This document shows positions 17,572 to 26,269 of a DNA stretch of 34,732 bases, piece by piece. The DNA is from Sphingobacteriia bacterium (GTDB lineage Bacteria; Bacteroidota; Bacteroidia; UBA7662). The notes under the pieces are model-generated. The model was not told the DNA's origin, searched no databases, and was given only the letters and a program-made list of their open reading frames with translations. The DNA lies in contig RFMW01000104.1 of assembly GCA_009927485.1 (NCBI GenBank), forward strand, positions 1 to 34,732, read 5' to 3'. The first letter of the stretch is position 1; each line of letters begins with the position of its first letter. The translations under genes and the position numbers were made by a program.

Positions 17572-18302
17572 CGGGATGATTGGGGTCCTGTGGAGGATCC
17601 GGGCTGATCCAAGTGGACCGGGCCAATTTGACGCATGAGGCGTTGAATCTTGGAGGCCCTTCGTCGCATGTAGGGACTGGGTTGACCGGGATTTCGTTGT
17701 CGAGGGTTGGGGAAGGCGGCGACCAACAAAGCAGCTTGACGTTTGCTCAAATTAGCAGCGCTCTTGTGAAAATAGGCTTGGGATGCAGCTTCGGCACCGT
17801 ATATGCCAGACCCCATTTCAATGCTGTTGAGGTAAACCTCCATGATGCGCTGCTTGGACCAAAGCAATTCAATCGTAACCGTGAAATAGGCTTCCAGGCC
17901 TTTCCGTAAATAATTACGTGCCGGCCAAAGGAAAATATTTTTGGCAGTTTGTTGGGAAATCGTCGATCCACCCAACATGCGCTTATTGCCTTTTTGATTT
18001 CTGCGGTAGGCACGTTGCAGAGCCTCAAAGTCAAAGCCATGGTGTTCCATGAAATGTTGATCCTCGGTGGCTACTGCCGCTTGGATTAAGTGGGGAGAAA
18101 TCTGTTCCAACGGCACCCAATCCCTGTACCATCGGTGGGCTTGGCCTTCTTGGGGTTCCTCCATCAGTCTGATGAACATCAGCGGTGTAAAGGGAATTGG
18201 CACCCAGCGGTAAAGCAAAGTCAACGCCAGGGAAAACAGCCACAAACCCAAGAAAAATCGAAAAACTAAACGAATCATTTGAATCTTTTGAGCCAGGGCC
18301 AT
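17568..18302 (-). CDS. mtgA: Monofunctional biosynthetic peptidoglycan transglycosylase
   Basis: A 244-aa GT51 glycosyltransferase that polymerises lipid II into glycan strands without a transpeptidase domain. One transmembrane anchor (about residues 10-32) precedes the catalytic domain with the key motifs: VATEDQHFMEHHGFD (catalytic Glu80), GGSTISQQTAKN, RKGLEAYFTVTIELLWSKQRIMEVYLN and GSGIYGAEAASQAYF. I chose the ATG at 18302. The track start at 18338 is a TTG and falls inside a putative -7 promoter element. It is the first gene of the mtgA-lptG-eamA set and overlaps lptG by ATGA. The C-terminal tail is proline- and arginine-rich. Confidence 0.95.
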   Translation of the reverse strand: MALAQKIQMIRLVFRFFLGLWLFSLALTLLYRWVPIPFTPLMFIRLMEEPQEGQAHRWYRDWVPLEQISPHLIQAAVATEDQHFMEHHGFDFEALQRAYRRNQKGNKRMLGGSTISQQTAKNIFLWPARNYLRKGLEAYFTVTIELLWSKQRIMEVYLNSIEMGSGIYGAEAASQAYFHKSAANLSKRQAALLVAAFPNPRQRNPGQPSPYMRRRASKIQRLMRQIGPVHLDQPGSSTGPQSSR

Positions 18303-18335
18303 GGGTAACCAGGGTTTCTCAGGCCCATTGGAGCC

Positions 18336-18366
18336 CAAAGATGCACCGCTTCTTAAACAAATCCAA
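18336..18366 (-). promoter_or_regulatory. Putative mtgA promoter
   Basis: On the minus strand a TTG (18364-18366) lies 20 bp upstream of CATCTTTG (18336-18343), one mismatch from the Bacteroidota -7 consensus TAnnTTTG with normal spacing. It would start transcription near 18329, about 27 nt before the chosen mtgA ATG at 18302. It lies in the 139-bp divergent gap between mtgA and the peroxidase gene. Confidence 0.4.
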
Positions 18367-18441
18367 GACGATGCTTGTTAGTTTAATCCGTACAATTCCT
18401 CATTTTCACCACCATTTGGCCTTCCAAACCCCATCTTTGCC

Positions 18442-19038
18442 TTGAAATTTTCCTTGAACTTTCTTTCATTCCTCAAATTCCTTCCGGTAGCGACCTTGAT
18501 CTCCTGCTCCACCATGGAATCAAAATCTCTGGTGGGTGTGGAGACAAAATCCGATATTCCTATGAATTTCTACGATTTGCAAGCTGAAGACCTTCAGGGT
18601 CAAACGATTTCGTTCTCCCGGTTTCGGGGGAAAAAGGTACTGCTGGTCAATACCGCCTCGGAATGTGGATTTACACCTCAATTGGCAGAGCTACAGAAGC
18701 TCCAAGATCGATACCAAGATCGATTGGTGGTGGTCGGAATTCCTACCAACGACTTTGGTGGCCAGGAGCCGTTGGGTAATTCCGAGATCGGAGCATTTTG
18801 TTCACGAAATTACGGAGTCAATTTCTTGTTGCTGGCCAAAGGCAGCACCCGGGGTACCGGTCAACATCAGGTCATTCGTTGGTTAACGACCAAGAGCCTT
18901 AACGGGGTCTCTTCGTCCAAAGTTTGGTGGAATTTTCAGAAATATTTGGTGGATGAGCAAGGTCAATTGATGAATTGGTATTTGCCCACCACCTCTCCGC
19001 TGGCATCACGATTGCTCCGTAAAATCGAAGGTCGATGA
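18442..19038 (+). CDS. Glutathione peroxidase family lipoprotein
   Basis: A 198-aa thioredoxin-fold peroxidase of the GPx family, which reduces peroxides (in bacteria usually with thioredoxin). The N-terminus FLPVATLISCS looks like a lipobox with Cys22, so the enzyme is probably membrane anchored on the periplasmic side. The peroxidatic Cys75 sits in NTASECGFTPQ. The second GPx motif reads VGIPTNDFGGQEPLGN and the third KVWWNFQKYLVDEQG. The first codon is TTG at 18442; no ATG upstream in frame gives the signal peptide, and internal ATGs (18514, 18562) would remove the lipobox. The stop overlaps the crtW start by 4 bp (ATGA), which implies coupled translation with the ketolase. Confidence 0.9.
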   Translation: MKFSLNFLSFLKFLPVATLISCSTMESKSLVGVETKSDIPMNFYDLQAEDLQGQTISFSRFRGKKVLLVNTASECGFTPQLAELQKLQDRYQDRLVVVGIPTNDFGGQEPLGNSEIGAFCSRNYGVNFLLLAKGSTRGTGQHQVIRWLTTKSLNGVSSSKVWWNFQKYLVDEQGQLMNWYLPTTSPLASRLLRKIEGR

Positions 19039-19796
19039 TCAGCGATGCCTCTTTTGTGGGCCATCATCCCCGCTTCAAGGCGTTGGTGCATCGTCGGCTT
19101 CGCCAAGGTTGGGGCCTGGGAAGTGCCACATTGATCATGGTTGCTTGGGCTTTGTTCCTTCTCCTGGCATGTTCGCATGCATGGTCTTGGCAGAACCCGT
19201 GGTTGTATCCTGCCATGGCGTTGCAGACCTTTCTCTTCACAGGCTTATTCATTACCGCTCATGACGCCATGCACGGCACGGTTTCCTTGAATCCCGTCCT
19301 CAACCGCTGGATAGGAAGATTGTGCCTGTGGGCATTTGCGTTTAATTCTTGGAACAGAATGTTGCCCGATCACCACCGGCATCATCGCTATGTGGGTACC
19401 GACGGGGATCCTGATTTTGGACCACCACGCTTCGGGGTCTGGTTCTTTGGTTTTGTATTCCATTATGTGCGTTGGTACCAGATTCTGCTCTGTGCTGTGC
19501 TCTTTAATTACCTTCAGTGGTTGGGGGTTCCGGGCGCTTCCATGGTTCAGTTTTACATCATTCCCTCGTTCTTGAGTTTGCTCCAGTTGTTTTACTTTGG
19601 AACCTATTTACCGCATTTCTCAGACCCCGGTAGAGGTTTGGTTCCTAACAATGCACATCGCTCTCGAACCCAGCAAGCCAGGCATCTCTGGGCCTTTCTG
19701 ACTTGTTATTTTTTTGGATACCATTGGGAGCATCACGAATCTCCTGCTACGCCATGGTGGATGTTGCCTTTAACCAAAAGTTCTACTTTTTCATGA
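19035..19796 (+). CDS. crtW: Beta-carotene ketolase, CrtW-type membrane di-iron oxygenase
   Basis: A 253-aa integral membrane fatty-acid-hydroxylase/desaturase-superfamily protein. CrtW enzymes add 4-keto groups to beta-ionone rings, making canthaxanthin or astaxanthin. The histidine motifs expected for di-iron binding are all present: ITAHDAMHG (His76, His80), DHHRHH (His113, 114, 116, 117), YLPH, and GYHWEHHESPATPWWMLP (His230, 233, 234). The last string is closest to CrtW rather than to fatty-acid desaturases. About four hydrophobic segments lie between them. No other carotenoid gene (crtB, crtI, crtY, crtZ) is in the window. The gene overlaps both neighbours by ATGA, so it is in the middle of a three-gene operon. 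A desaturase with another substrate is a less likely alternative. Confidence 0.87.
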   Translation: MISDASFVGHHPRFKALVHRRLRQGWGLGSATLIMVAWALFLLLACSHAWSWQNPWLYPAMALQTFLFTGLFITAHDAMHGTVSLNPVLNRWIGRLCLWAFAFNSWNRMLPDHHRHHRYVGTDGDPDFGPPRFGVWFFGFVFHYVRWYQILLCAVLFNYLQWLGVPGASMVQFYIIPSFLSLLQLFYFGTYLPHFSDPGRGLVPNNAHRSRTQQARHLWAFLTCYFFGYHWEHHESPATPWWMLPLTKSSTFS

Positions 19797-22285
19797 AATA
19801 TTTTCATTCAATTCTCATCGCTCTCACTTTAGTTCTTGTTGGATCCGCCCAAACCTGGGCCCAAAAAGGCAAAATTACCGGAAGAGTCAAGGATGCGATA
19901 ACAGGTCAGGCCATTCCCTTTGCCAATGTGATTATTCCGGGCACAACCCAAGGTACCACAACGAACGATCTTGGGGTCTACACTTTGGAACAGCTGGACA
20001 GGGGATACTATAACATCACCGTCTCTTTTCTGGGTTACAAATCCAAAACCTTTTTTGAGATCCAAGTTAGCGATGCGAGGGTGGCCCTCTTGGATGTGGA
20101 GTTGGAAACGGACAGCAGGTCTCTTCAAGCAGTTGAGGTGCAGGCTTCGGCGTTCTCGCGTACCGACGAAAGCCCCTTGTCGCTTCGCAACATCGGGGTT
20201 GCCGAAATTCAGCGAAATCCTGGAGGCAACCGGGATATATCCAAGGCCATTCAGTCCTTGCCGGGGGTTTCGTCCGGGGTGAGTTTTCGCAACGATATCA
20301 TTATTCGAGGGGGTGCCCCGAACGAAAATCGTTTTTACTTGGATGGGGTAGAGGTTCCTGTCATCAATCATTTTGCAACCCAAGGCAGTTCAGGCGGTCC
20401 GGTAGGGATTATCAATGTGGATATGATTCGCGAAGTGGACTTCTATTCCGGAGCCTTCCCAGCCAACCGTGGCAATGCATTGAGTTCTGTCTTTGAGTTC
20501 AAACAGAAAGATGCCCGCAGCGACAAAGCGGCCTTTCGGTCCATTGTGGGGGCAAGCGATATTGGCTTAATTGCCGAAGGACCCCTTGGCCCCAAAACCA
20601 CCTACGTGCTTTCGGCAAGGCGCAGTTACCTTCAATTTCTTTTTTCGGCCATAGGCTTACCCTTTCTACCAACTTTCAACGGTTTTCAAGCCAAGGTGAA
20701 ACACAAAATAGACAACCAAAACGAATTGTATTTCATTGGTTTAGGGGCGATCGATCAGTTCCAATTGAATACCAACCTCAACCTAAGTTACGATCCCTTG
20801 CTAAATCCCAAGATCAAAACCTTAGCCGATACCGAATTGGTGGACCAACAACGGTACATCCTTGGCTATCTCCCGGTGACTACTCAATGGAACTATACCA
20901 ACGGCTTGGTTTACAAACATTACGCCAAAACCGGGGTGATGACTTTCGTTTTAAGCCGCAACATGCTCAACAATGTTCAATACAAACATTTGGGCAATAA
21001 CGAAGACAGCGTCCGCCTTCAAGACTATGTTTCCCAAGAGAGCGATAACCGGTTTCGCTTTGAACACCAACTTCGAAGTTCGTCCGGTTACAAAATTTCC
21101 TACGGTTTGAGCTTGGAACGCTCGAGGTATTTTGTTCGTAACGAATCCAAGGAATTGGTGGCCGATACTTCCAATGCGGGTAATCCCCCTCAATTGGTGA
21201 GCAGATCCTTTGAAAGCCTCCTACGCTTTAATCGCTGGGGTATTTTTGGGCAAGTGTCGCGCTCCTATTTCGGCGAACTTTTGGTCACTTCGGCAGGGAT
21301 AAGGTTGGACGGTTGCGATTGGGCCATGTCGACTACCAATATGTTGGAACAATTTTCTCCTCGCTTATCCTTGTCTTATAATTTTGCCCCACATTGGACG
21401 ATCAATGCCAACACGGGGATGTATTATCAACTCCCCTCCTATACGCTGTTGGGTTTTCGGAACAAGGACGGTGAACTGCTAAACCAACGCAACGGGCTTA
21501 GGTACATGAACAACAGCCATTGGGTGGCCGGTTTGGAGTACTTCGGAGGCAAGACCTTCAAGGCAACCTTGGAGTCTTTTTACAAAGTGTATTCCAATGT
21601 TCCGATTTTGCAGGATCGGGGGATTAGCCTTGCCAATTTAGGCGCTGATTTTGGGATTATCGGCAATGAGCCTGCCTTGTCCCTCGGCAATGGCAAAACC
21701 TACGGTTTGGAACTCATGCTTCAACAGAAGCTCAACAAGGGTTTTTATGGCATTATGGCCTTGACTTGGGTTCGTTCACTTTTTGACAATCGTTCGCCGA
21801 TCAATTCGAACTTAGCCACAGCTTTGACCCCTTCGGCTTGGGATAACCGTTATTTGTTAACCCTGACAGGTGGCAAAATTTTTGCCAAAAATTGGGAAAT
21901 AGGGGTTCGTTTTCGATATGTTGGGGCTCCTCCGTTCACCCCATTTGATAGCGCATCCCTCAACAAAGTGATATGGGATCAATTTGGGCGTTCTACCTTG
22001 GATTTTAATCGATTGAACAGCCAACGTAGCGGAGCCACGATGCAATTGGACCTGCGCGTAGATCGCAAATGGGATTTCAAAGGTTGGGCATTGAATCTGT
22101 ATTTTGATATTCAAAACGCTCTCAATCAGCAGACCTTGGGCCCTCCATTTTTGGTCGCCGCGAGGGATCGGGGGACAGGGGCTTTGTTAACAGACCCCAA
22201 CCAACCTGATCGATACCTGGCTTCTGAATTGCCGAATACTGCAGGTCAATTGTTGCCCACGGTGGGCATTATTGTGGATTTTTAG
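19793..22285 (+). CDS. TonB-dependent receptor with carboxypeptidase-like N-terminal domain
   Basis: An 830-aa outer-membrane receptor. A signal peptide (ILIALTLVLVGSAQTWAQ) precedes a CarboxypepD_reg-like domain (GKITGRVKDAITGQAIPFAN...VSFLGYKS). Next is the TonB plug, IQRNPGGNRDISKAIQSLPG, then IIIRGGAPNENRFYLDGVEVP, and then a 22-strand-type barrel ending in VGIIVDF with C-terminal Phe. The start at 19793 (ATG overlapping the crtW stop) replaces the track start at 19703, which lies inside crtW. SusC-type receptors are usually longer and paired with SusD; here there is no SusD, so a siderophore, metal, peptide or lipophilic ligand is possible. Coupling to gpx and crtW is the main clue but does not identify the ligand. 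The 3' end overlaps the convergent HAD gene by 17 bp. Confidence 0.92.
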   Translation: MKYFHSILIALTLVLVGSAQTWAQKGKITGRVKDAITGQAIPFANVIIPGTTQGTTTNDLGVYTLEQLDRGYYNITVSFLGYKSKTFFEIQVSDARVALLDVELETDSRSLQAVEVQASAFSRTDESPLSLRNIGVAEIQRNPGGNRDISKAIQSLPGVSSGVSFRNDIIIRGGAPNENRFYLDGVEVPVINHFATQGSSGGPVGIINVDMIREVDFYSGAFPANRGNALSSVFEFKQKDARSDKAAFRSIVGASDIGLIAEGPLGPKTTYVLSARRSYLQFLFSAIGLPFLPTFNGFQAKVKHKIDNQNELYFIGLGAIDQFQLNTNLNLSYDPLLNPKIKTLADTELVDQQRYILGYLPVTTQWNYTNGLVYKHYAKTGVMTFVLSRNMLNNVQYKHLGNNEDSVRLQDYVSQESDNRFRFEHQLRSSSGYKISYGLSLERSRYFVRNESKELVADTSNAGNPPQLVSRSFESLLRFNRWGIFGQVSRSYFGELLVTSAGIRLDGCDWAMSTTNMLEQFSPRLSLSYNFAPHWTINANTGMYYQLPSYTLLGFRNKDGELLNQRNGLRYMNNSHWVAGLEYFGGKTFKATLESFYKVYSNVPILQDRGISLANLGADFGIIGNEPALSLGNGKTYGLELMLQQKLNKGFYGIMALTWVRSLFDNRSPINSNLATALTPSAWDNRYLLTLTGGKIFAKNWEIGVRFRYVGAPPFTPFDSASLNKVIWDQFGRSTLDFNRLNSQRSGATMQLDLRVDRKWDFKGWALNLYFDIQNALNQQTLGPPFLVAARDRGTGALLTDPNQPDRYLASELPNTAGQLLPTVGIIVDF

Positions 22286-22649
22286 GAGGACGGTTCCAAG
22301 GGCTGAAATTTTGAGCCTCGTGGAGGGTTGCCTTCCAATCTCCACGGAAGGTTAATGCACGGTCGTCGATATAAACATCGGCCATTGGCTTGCCGAAATT
22401 CCATAGACGATCGTAGGGGATCCCGTGATGTTCCAACCATATTTTCATGGCTTGATCCTGGGCTTTTTCTTGGTCTTTGTGGTACAATTTGTTACTTCGG
22501 GTGGAGAAGATATAAATCTTCCACCCCAAGTCTTTCATGGCTTGCAGGGCCTCACGACTGCCCTCTACGGGTTCATCGTAAATTTGTCCATCCTTCCATC
22601 CTTCGCTGTATCGGTGCAGGACTCCGTCAAAATCGATGGCTACGGTCAT
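22269..22649 (-). CDS. Small HAD-superfamily-like hydrolase
   Basis: A 126-aa protein with HAD motif I MTVAIDFDGVLHRYSEGW at the N-terminus, motif II-like IYIFSTRSN in the middle, and an acidic motif VYIDDRALTF near the end. The size and the layout, with no cap domain, match short phosphatase-like HAD proteins of the phage/bacterial kind, some related to the phosphatase half of polynucleotide kinase. The exact substrate is unknown. It is transcribed toward the TonB receptor gene and overlaps its 3' end by 17 bp. Its 5' end faces the divergent metal transporter gene. Confidence 0.8.
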   Translation of the reverse strand: MTVAIDFDGVLHRYSEGWKDGQIYDEPVEGSREALQAMKDLGWKIYIFSTRSNKLYHKDQEKAQDQAMKIWLEHHGIPYDRLWNFGKPMADVYIDDRALTFRGDWKATLHEAQNFSPWNRPPKNPQ

Positions 22650-22755
22650 AGGTGGGGCATTTACAGGGTCTGTGAAGATAGGTTCAATGCGAGCTCTTTC
22701 GAATTGTATCTTCGTGCTAGAATTTCGAAATTACCGAATAAGCCTCGTTTTTCCA
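22650..22755. promoter_or_regulatory. Divergent intergenic region with two weak -7-like boxes
   Basis: On the minus strand TATCTTCA (22673-22680) has a TTC 20 bp upstream and could serve the HAD gene. On the plus strand TATCTTCG (22707-22714) has a TTC about 21 bp upstream and could serve the VIT1/CCC1 gene. Both are imperfect fits to TTG-N19/21-TAnnTTTG. The pair is suggestive because both face outward. Confidence 0.25.
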
Positions 22756-23556
22756 TTGACCAAGCACGCTGACCCCTCCCGTTCTGGGCATCCGCCCCAT
22801 CATCAACACGAAACTTCGTTGCATGGCACGGATACGGGTCTTCCTTTGTCCGTATCCAGGTATATGGGAGAATTGGTTTACGGCGGAATCGACGGTTCCG
22901 TCACCACCTTTGCCGTGGTATCTGCCGCAGCAGGGGCCGGCCTGTCCACTGCCGTCGTTTTGATCCTGGGCTTGGCCAACCTTATTGCCGACGGTTTCGC
23001 AATGAGCGTAGGTGCCTACCTCAGCAAACAAACGGAACGGGATAATTACCGGAAACATCGTGAAATCGAGGCCTGGGAAGTGGATCATTTGCCCGAGAAG
23101 GAGCGCGAAGAAATAAGGGAGATTTACGCAAGGAAAGGGTTCGAGGGGGATCTTTTGGACAAAGTGGTGGATACTATTACTGCGGACAAAGAGCGTTGGA
23201 TCGATGTCATGATGAAGGAAGAATTGGAAATGGTCGAAGATACCCGATCTCCTTTGGCATCGGCTGCCGCCACCTTTGCCTCCTTCGTGGTGGTGGGCAC
23301 TGTTCCCTTGCTGGCTTTTGTGGTGCATGCATTTTGGAATCCATCGGGCCTTCATCTTGCTGCACCGCTTACTTTGTTTTGGATCGCAGCGGCGATGACC
23401 TCGGTAGGCTTTGTAATGATTGGTTGGATGAAAACCAGGGTTACGAATGTCACCCCGTGGCGAGGCATGCTGGAAACATTGGTTCTGGGATCAGCCGCCG
23501 CAACATTATCTTTTGCAGCAGGATTCCTGCTTGAAAAATGGTTAGGGGCCTTGTAA
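22756..23556 (+). CDS. VIT1/CCC1 family Fe2+/Mn2+ transporter
   Basis: A 266-aa membrane protein of the VIT1/CCC1 family, which moves Fe2+ or Mn2+ out of the cytosol. The first membrane helix carries YMGELVYGGIDGSVTTFAVVSAAAGAGLS, followed by LGLANLIADGFAMSVGAYLS, both family signatures. A cytosolic charged segment (EREEIREIYARKGF..., MMKEELEM) matches the metal-binding helical domain between helices 2 and 3, and three more helices end the protein. The start is uncertain: the track start (22636) runs into the HAD gene. I use a TTG at 22756, downstream of a possible -7 box and just before a His-rich segment (HPPHHQHETSLHG) that may bind metal. An ATG at 22687 is an alternative. Confidence 0.85.
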   Translation: MTKHADPSRSGHPPHHQHETSLHGTDTGLPLSVSRYMGELVYGGIDGSVTTFAVVSAAAGAGLSTAVVLILGLANLIADGFAMSVGAYLSKQTERDNYRKHREIEAWEVDHLPEKEREEIREIYARKGFEGDLLDKVVDTITADKERWIDVMMKEELEMVEDTRSPLASAAATFASFVVVGTVPLLAFVVHAFWNPSGLHLAAPLTLFWIAAAMTSVGFVMIGWMKTRVTNVTPWRGMLETLVLGSAAATLSFAAGFLLEKWLGAL

Positions 23557-23591
23557 TTAATCGATGTTTTCTTTCAATATACCGAACGAAT

Positions 23592-25127
23592 ATGATTCCT
23601 GAACTTAAGTTTTCCAAGGCTCCCGCCTCGGCAGCCATCGCCAAGGTTTACGCGGATCTTGCTTCCCTTAAATCCTCATCCTTGCCCGCTGATTGGCTTA
23701 AGGTGATGGAGCATCACGGTTATCCTGAAGGTGAATGGATCCAAGTAGCCCTCGCTCCCGGTGCAGCTTGGCTGTACATTGCCCGCCCACCGGCAACTCG
23801 TTACGGGGTTGATGGGGAATATCGAGCGTTGGAAGAATTCAGAAAGGCCGGCCATCGTTTGGAGCGCCTTTGTAAAGGCCACAAAATCAAAACCCTTCAG
23901 ACTGAGTTTCATCCATCCCAAGGCAAAGGCCATGAAGCCCTCTTGGAAGGATTGCTTCTGAGTTCCTATCGATTTGACCGATACCTTAAGTCTTCCAATA
24001 AAGTTGCAGCGGGCAAGGCTTCCTCCGAAAAGGAATCGAAACGCTTATCGGTACATCCGGTTAACCTCGGCAAAGAGGCATTGCTGGAACTTGCAGAGCT
24101 CTGCCGTGCCGTTATCAAAGCGAGGGATTTGGTGAATGAGCCTCAATCGGTTTTGGGGGCGGTGGAATTGGCCCAGGCCTTCAAGGCCATGGGTAAAGAG
24201 TCCGGATTCAAGGTAACCGTTTGGAACCAATCCCGAATTCAGCAAGAGGGGATGGGGGGGATCTTGGCGGTGAACCGTGGATCGGTTCGTCCACCGACTT
24301 TTACCATCATGGAGTATAAACCGGCGAATGCGGTCAACAAACAACCTATTGTCTTGGTCGGTAAAGGGGTGGTTTACGATACAGGTGGTCTTAGCCTGAA
24401 GCCAACACCGGGCAGTATGGATTCCATGAAATGCGATATGGCCGGTGCTGCCGCTGTGGGCGCCACCATGCAAGCCATCGCCAAGAACAGCCTACCGGTT
24501 TATGTAATTGCCTTGGTCCCCGCGACGGATAACCGGCCTGGAGGGGATGCCTATGCCCCTGGAGATATTATACGAATTTCGGACGGTACCACGGTGGAGG
24601 TTTTGAACACCGATGCAGAGGGACGTTTGATCTTGGCGGATGCCCTGCATTATGCCAAGCGTTACAAGCCCGAATTGGTGGTGGATCTGGCTACCCTCAC
24701 CGGCTCAGCCGTGATGGCTTTGAGTTCGCATGCCACACCCTGCATGGGAACGGCAGATCGGAACCAGATGCAAGCCATGGTGGAGGCAGGATTTCGTTGT
24801 TACGAAAGGCTAGTACCCCTGCCTATCTGGGAGGAGTACGGTGATATGATCAAAACTTCCGTGGCTGATCTCAAGAATATCGGTGGTAGGGAAGCGGGAG
24901 CGATCACCGCAGCCAAATTCCTCGAACATTTTACCGATTACCCTTGGCTCCATTTGGATATCGCCGGGCCTGCCTTTCTTGATGCAGAGAGTACATACCG
25001 CGGTAAACACGGTACCGGTCATGGAGTACGCTTACTCTATTCCTACTTGCGCCATCGGTCCATGTTGCCCAAGGTTCCCGCCCAAGCGGCCACTTCTCGG
25101 ACTTCCTCCAAATTCAACAAAAAATAA
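23592..25127 (+). CDS. pepA: Leucyl aminopeptidase, peptidase family M17
   Basis: A 511-aa cytosolic aminopeptidase releasing N-terminal residues from peptides, with two metal ions per subunit. The N-terminal regulatory domain (about 1-160) is poorly conserved. The catalytic domain has VLVGKGVVYDTGGLSLKP (Lys258, Asp263), SMDSMKCDMAGAAAV, and the family signature NTDAEGRLILADAL (Asp341, Glu343, Arg345). ATG at 23592 is preferred over 23538, which lies inside the preceding gene. It is 35 bp downstream of the transporter and 2 bp upstream of pdxA, so coupled to pdxA. The Ser/Thr-rich C-terminal tail is not part of the fold. Confidence 0.95.
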   Translation: MIPELKFSKAPASAAIAKVYADLASLKSSSLPADWLKVMEHHGYPEGEWIQVALAPGAAWLYIARPPATRYGVDGEYRALEEFRKAGHRLERLCKGHKIKTLQTEFHPSQGKGHEALLEGLLLSSYRFDRYLKSSNKVAAGKASSEKESKRLSVHPVNLGKEALLELAELCRAVIKARDLVNEPQSVLGAVELAQAFKAMGKESGFKVTVWNQSRIQQEGMGGILAVNRGSVRPPTFTIMEYKPANAVNKQPIVLVGKGVVYDTGGLSLKPTPGSMDSMKCDMAGAAAVGATMQAIAKNSLPVYVIALVPATDNRPGGDAYAPGDIIRISDGTTVEVLNTDAEGRLILADALHYAKRYKPELVVDLATLTGSAVMALSSHATPCMGTADRNQMQAMVEAGFRCYERLVPLPIWEEYGDMIKTSVADLKNIGGREAGAITAAKFLEHFTDYPWLHLDIAGPAFLDAESTYRGKHGTGHGVRLLYSYLRHRSMLPKVPAQAATSRTSSKFNKK

Positions 25128-25129
25128 GA

Positions 25130-26221
25130 ATGACCTCCAATTCAGAACCCAAGAAGGTCATCGGTTTCAGTTCAGGAGATCTTAACGGGGTGGGTCTTCC
25201 CTTGTTAATGAAGATTTTTACCGATCCACGGATATTGCAAATGTGCACTCCCATCTTGTACGCATCGGGCAAGGTCGTAGGCTTTTACCGCAAAGACATG
25301 GGTCTGCAGGATTGGAATTACAACATGATACAGGAACCATCCCAGGCACACCCCCGTAAATTCAATTTGATCAATTGTTGGCAAGAAGAACTCAACATCC
25401 GGCCGGGTGTGGCCGATCCCCAATTATCCAACTTTGCCAGGATTTCTCTTCATAGGGCCACGGTCGATTGCCTCAATGGCCAAATTCATGGATTAGTGAC
25501 CTTGCCGATAGACAAGAACCTCATGCAGTCCGAGGAATTTCAATTCCATGGACATACCGAGTTTCTCGAAGACGCCGCTCGATCGCACGGCGCAGCTCAG
25601 GCCAAATCCTTGATGTGGTTGACAGCGGATGCCTTGAGGGTAGCTACCCTAACCGGGCATGTTCCTCTGCAAGAGGTTCCCGCACGAATCAACCAAGCAT
25701 CTCTTGTTCACAAACTCAAGGACATGCAATCCTCGCTGGCCCTTGATTTCGCCATAAACAAGCCTCGAATTGCAGTGCTTGGTCTTAATCCCCATGCGGG
25801 TGATGGCGGCCTCCTGGGCCAAGAGGAAATGAACATTATCCAACCGACCATTCGGCAAATGAGGGAACAGGGGATGTTGGTTTTCGGTCCCTACGGCGCC
25901 GATGGGTTTTGGGGTACCGGGGCTTGGTCCAAATTTGATGCGGTCTTGGGGATGTACCATGACCAGGTCCTGATCCCTTTCAAGACCTTGGCTTTTGAAC
26001 AGGGGGTTAATTTTACCGCTGGGCTTCCGATCGTTCGCTGTTCTCCGGATCATGGACCCGCTTTTGAAAAGGCGGCTGAACGCAAGGCCAGCCCATCCTC
26101 GCTTTTGCATTCCATATTTTGCGCATTGGATCGTATCCGAATGCGGGCTGAGCAAGAAGATTTGGCGGCCCATGCCTTGGTTAAATCAAGGTCAAATCAA
26201 GAATTAGAGCCTTCAGAGTGA
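25130..26221 (+). CDS. pdxA: 4-hydroxythreonine-4-phosphate dehydrogenase
   Basis: A 363-aa NAD-dependent enzyme of the DXP-dependent pyridoxal 5'-phosphate pathway; it oxidises 4-phosphohydroxy-L-threonine before PdxJ joins the product to DXP. The N-terminus GFSSGDLNGVG is the PdxA start. Metal-binding histidines are visible in HGHTEFLE (His142), MYHDQVLIPFK (His277) and SPDHGPAFE (His308). The segment VLGLNPHAGDGGLLGQEE is diagnostic. It begins 2 bp after the pepA stop. A hairpin covers the stop codon and precedes the promoter of the next operon, so it is probably the last gene of pepA-pdxA. pdxJ is not adjacent. Confidence 0.97.
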   Translation: MTSNSEPKKVIGFSSGDLNGVGLPLLMKIFTDPRILQMCTPILYASGKVVGFYRKDMGLQDWNYNMIQEPSQAHPRKFNLINCWQEELNIRPGVADPQLSNFARISLHRATVDCLNGQIHGLVTLPIDKNLMQSEEFQFHGHTEFLEDAARSHGAAQAKSLMWLTADALRVATLTGHVPLQEVPARINQASLVHKLKDMQSSLALDFAINKPRIAVLGLNPHAGDGGLLGQEEMNIIQPTIRQMREQGMLVFGPYGADGFWGTGAWSKFDAVLGMYHDQVLIPFKTLAFEQGVNFTAGLPIVRCSPDHGPAFEKAAERKASPSSLLHSIFCALDRIRMRAEQEDLAAHALVKSRSNQELEPSE

Positions 26222-26232
26222 GCTTGAAGGCT
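26208..26232 (+). terminator. Hairpin over the pdxA stop, possible terminator
   Basis: AGCCTTCA (26208-26215) and TGAAGGCT (26225-26232) form an 8-bp stem with a 9-nt loop; the pdxA TGA is in the loop. T-rich DNA (AAATTTTG) follows about 10 nt later, which is further than in a textbook intrinsic terminator. With the -7 element only 20 bp on, it plausibly separates the pepA-pdxA transcript from the yceD operon. Confidence 0.45.
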
Positions 26233-26251
26233 TAAAGCCCTAAATTTTGCG

Positions 26252-26259
26252 TATTTTTG
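26252..26259 (+). promoter_or_regulatory. -7 promoter element for the yceD-rpmF-fabH operon
   Basis: TATTTTTG matches the Bacteroidota -7 consensus TAnnTTTG exactly. No good -33 TTG at the ideal 19-21 bp is present (nearest is about 25 bp up). Transcription would begin around 26265, so the leader before the ATG at 26270 would be only a few nucleotides, nearly leaderless. Confidence 0.55.
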
Positions 26260-26269
26260 CGGCCCTGAT

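Noticed and set aside
22425-22772. Plus-strand ORF of 115 aa across the HAD gene
   Set aside because: Antisense shadow of the HAD-like gene; HAD motifs on the minus strand are decisive.
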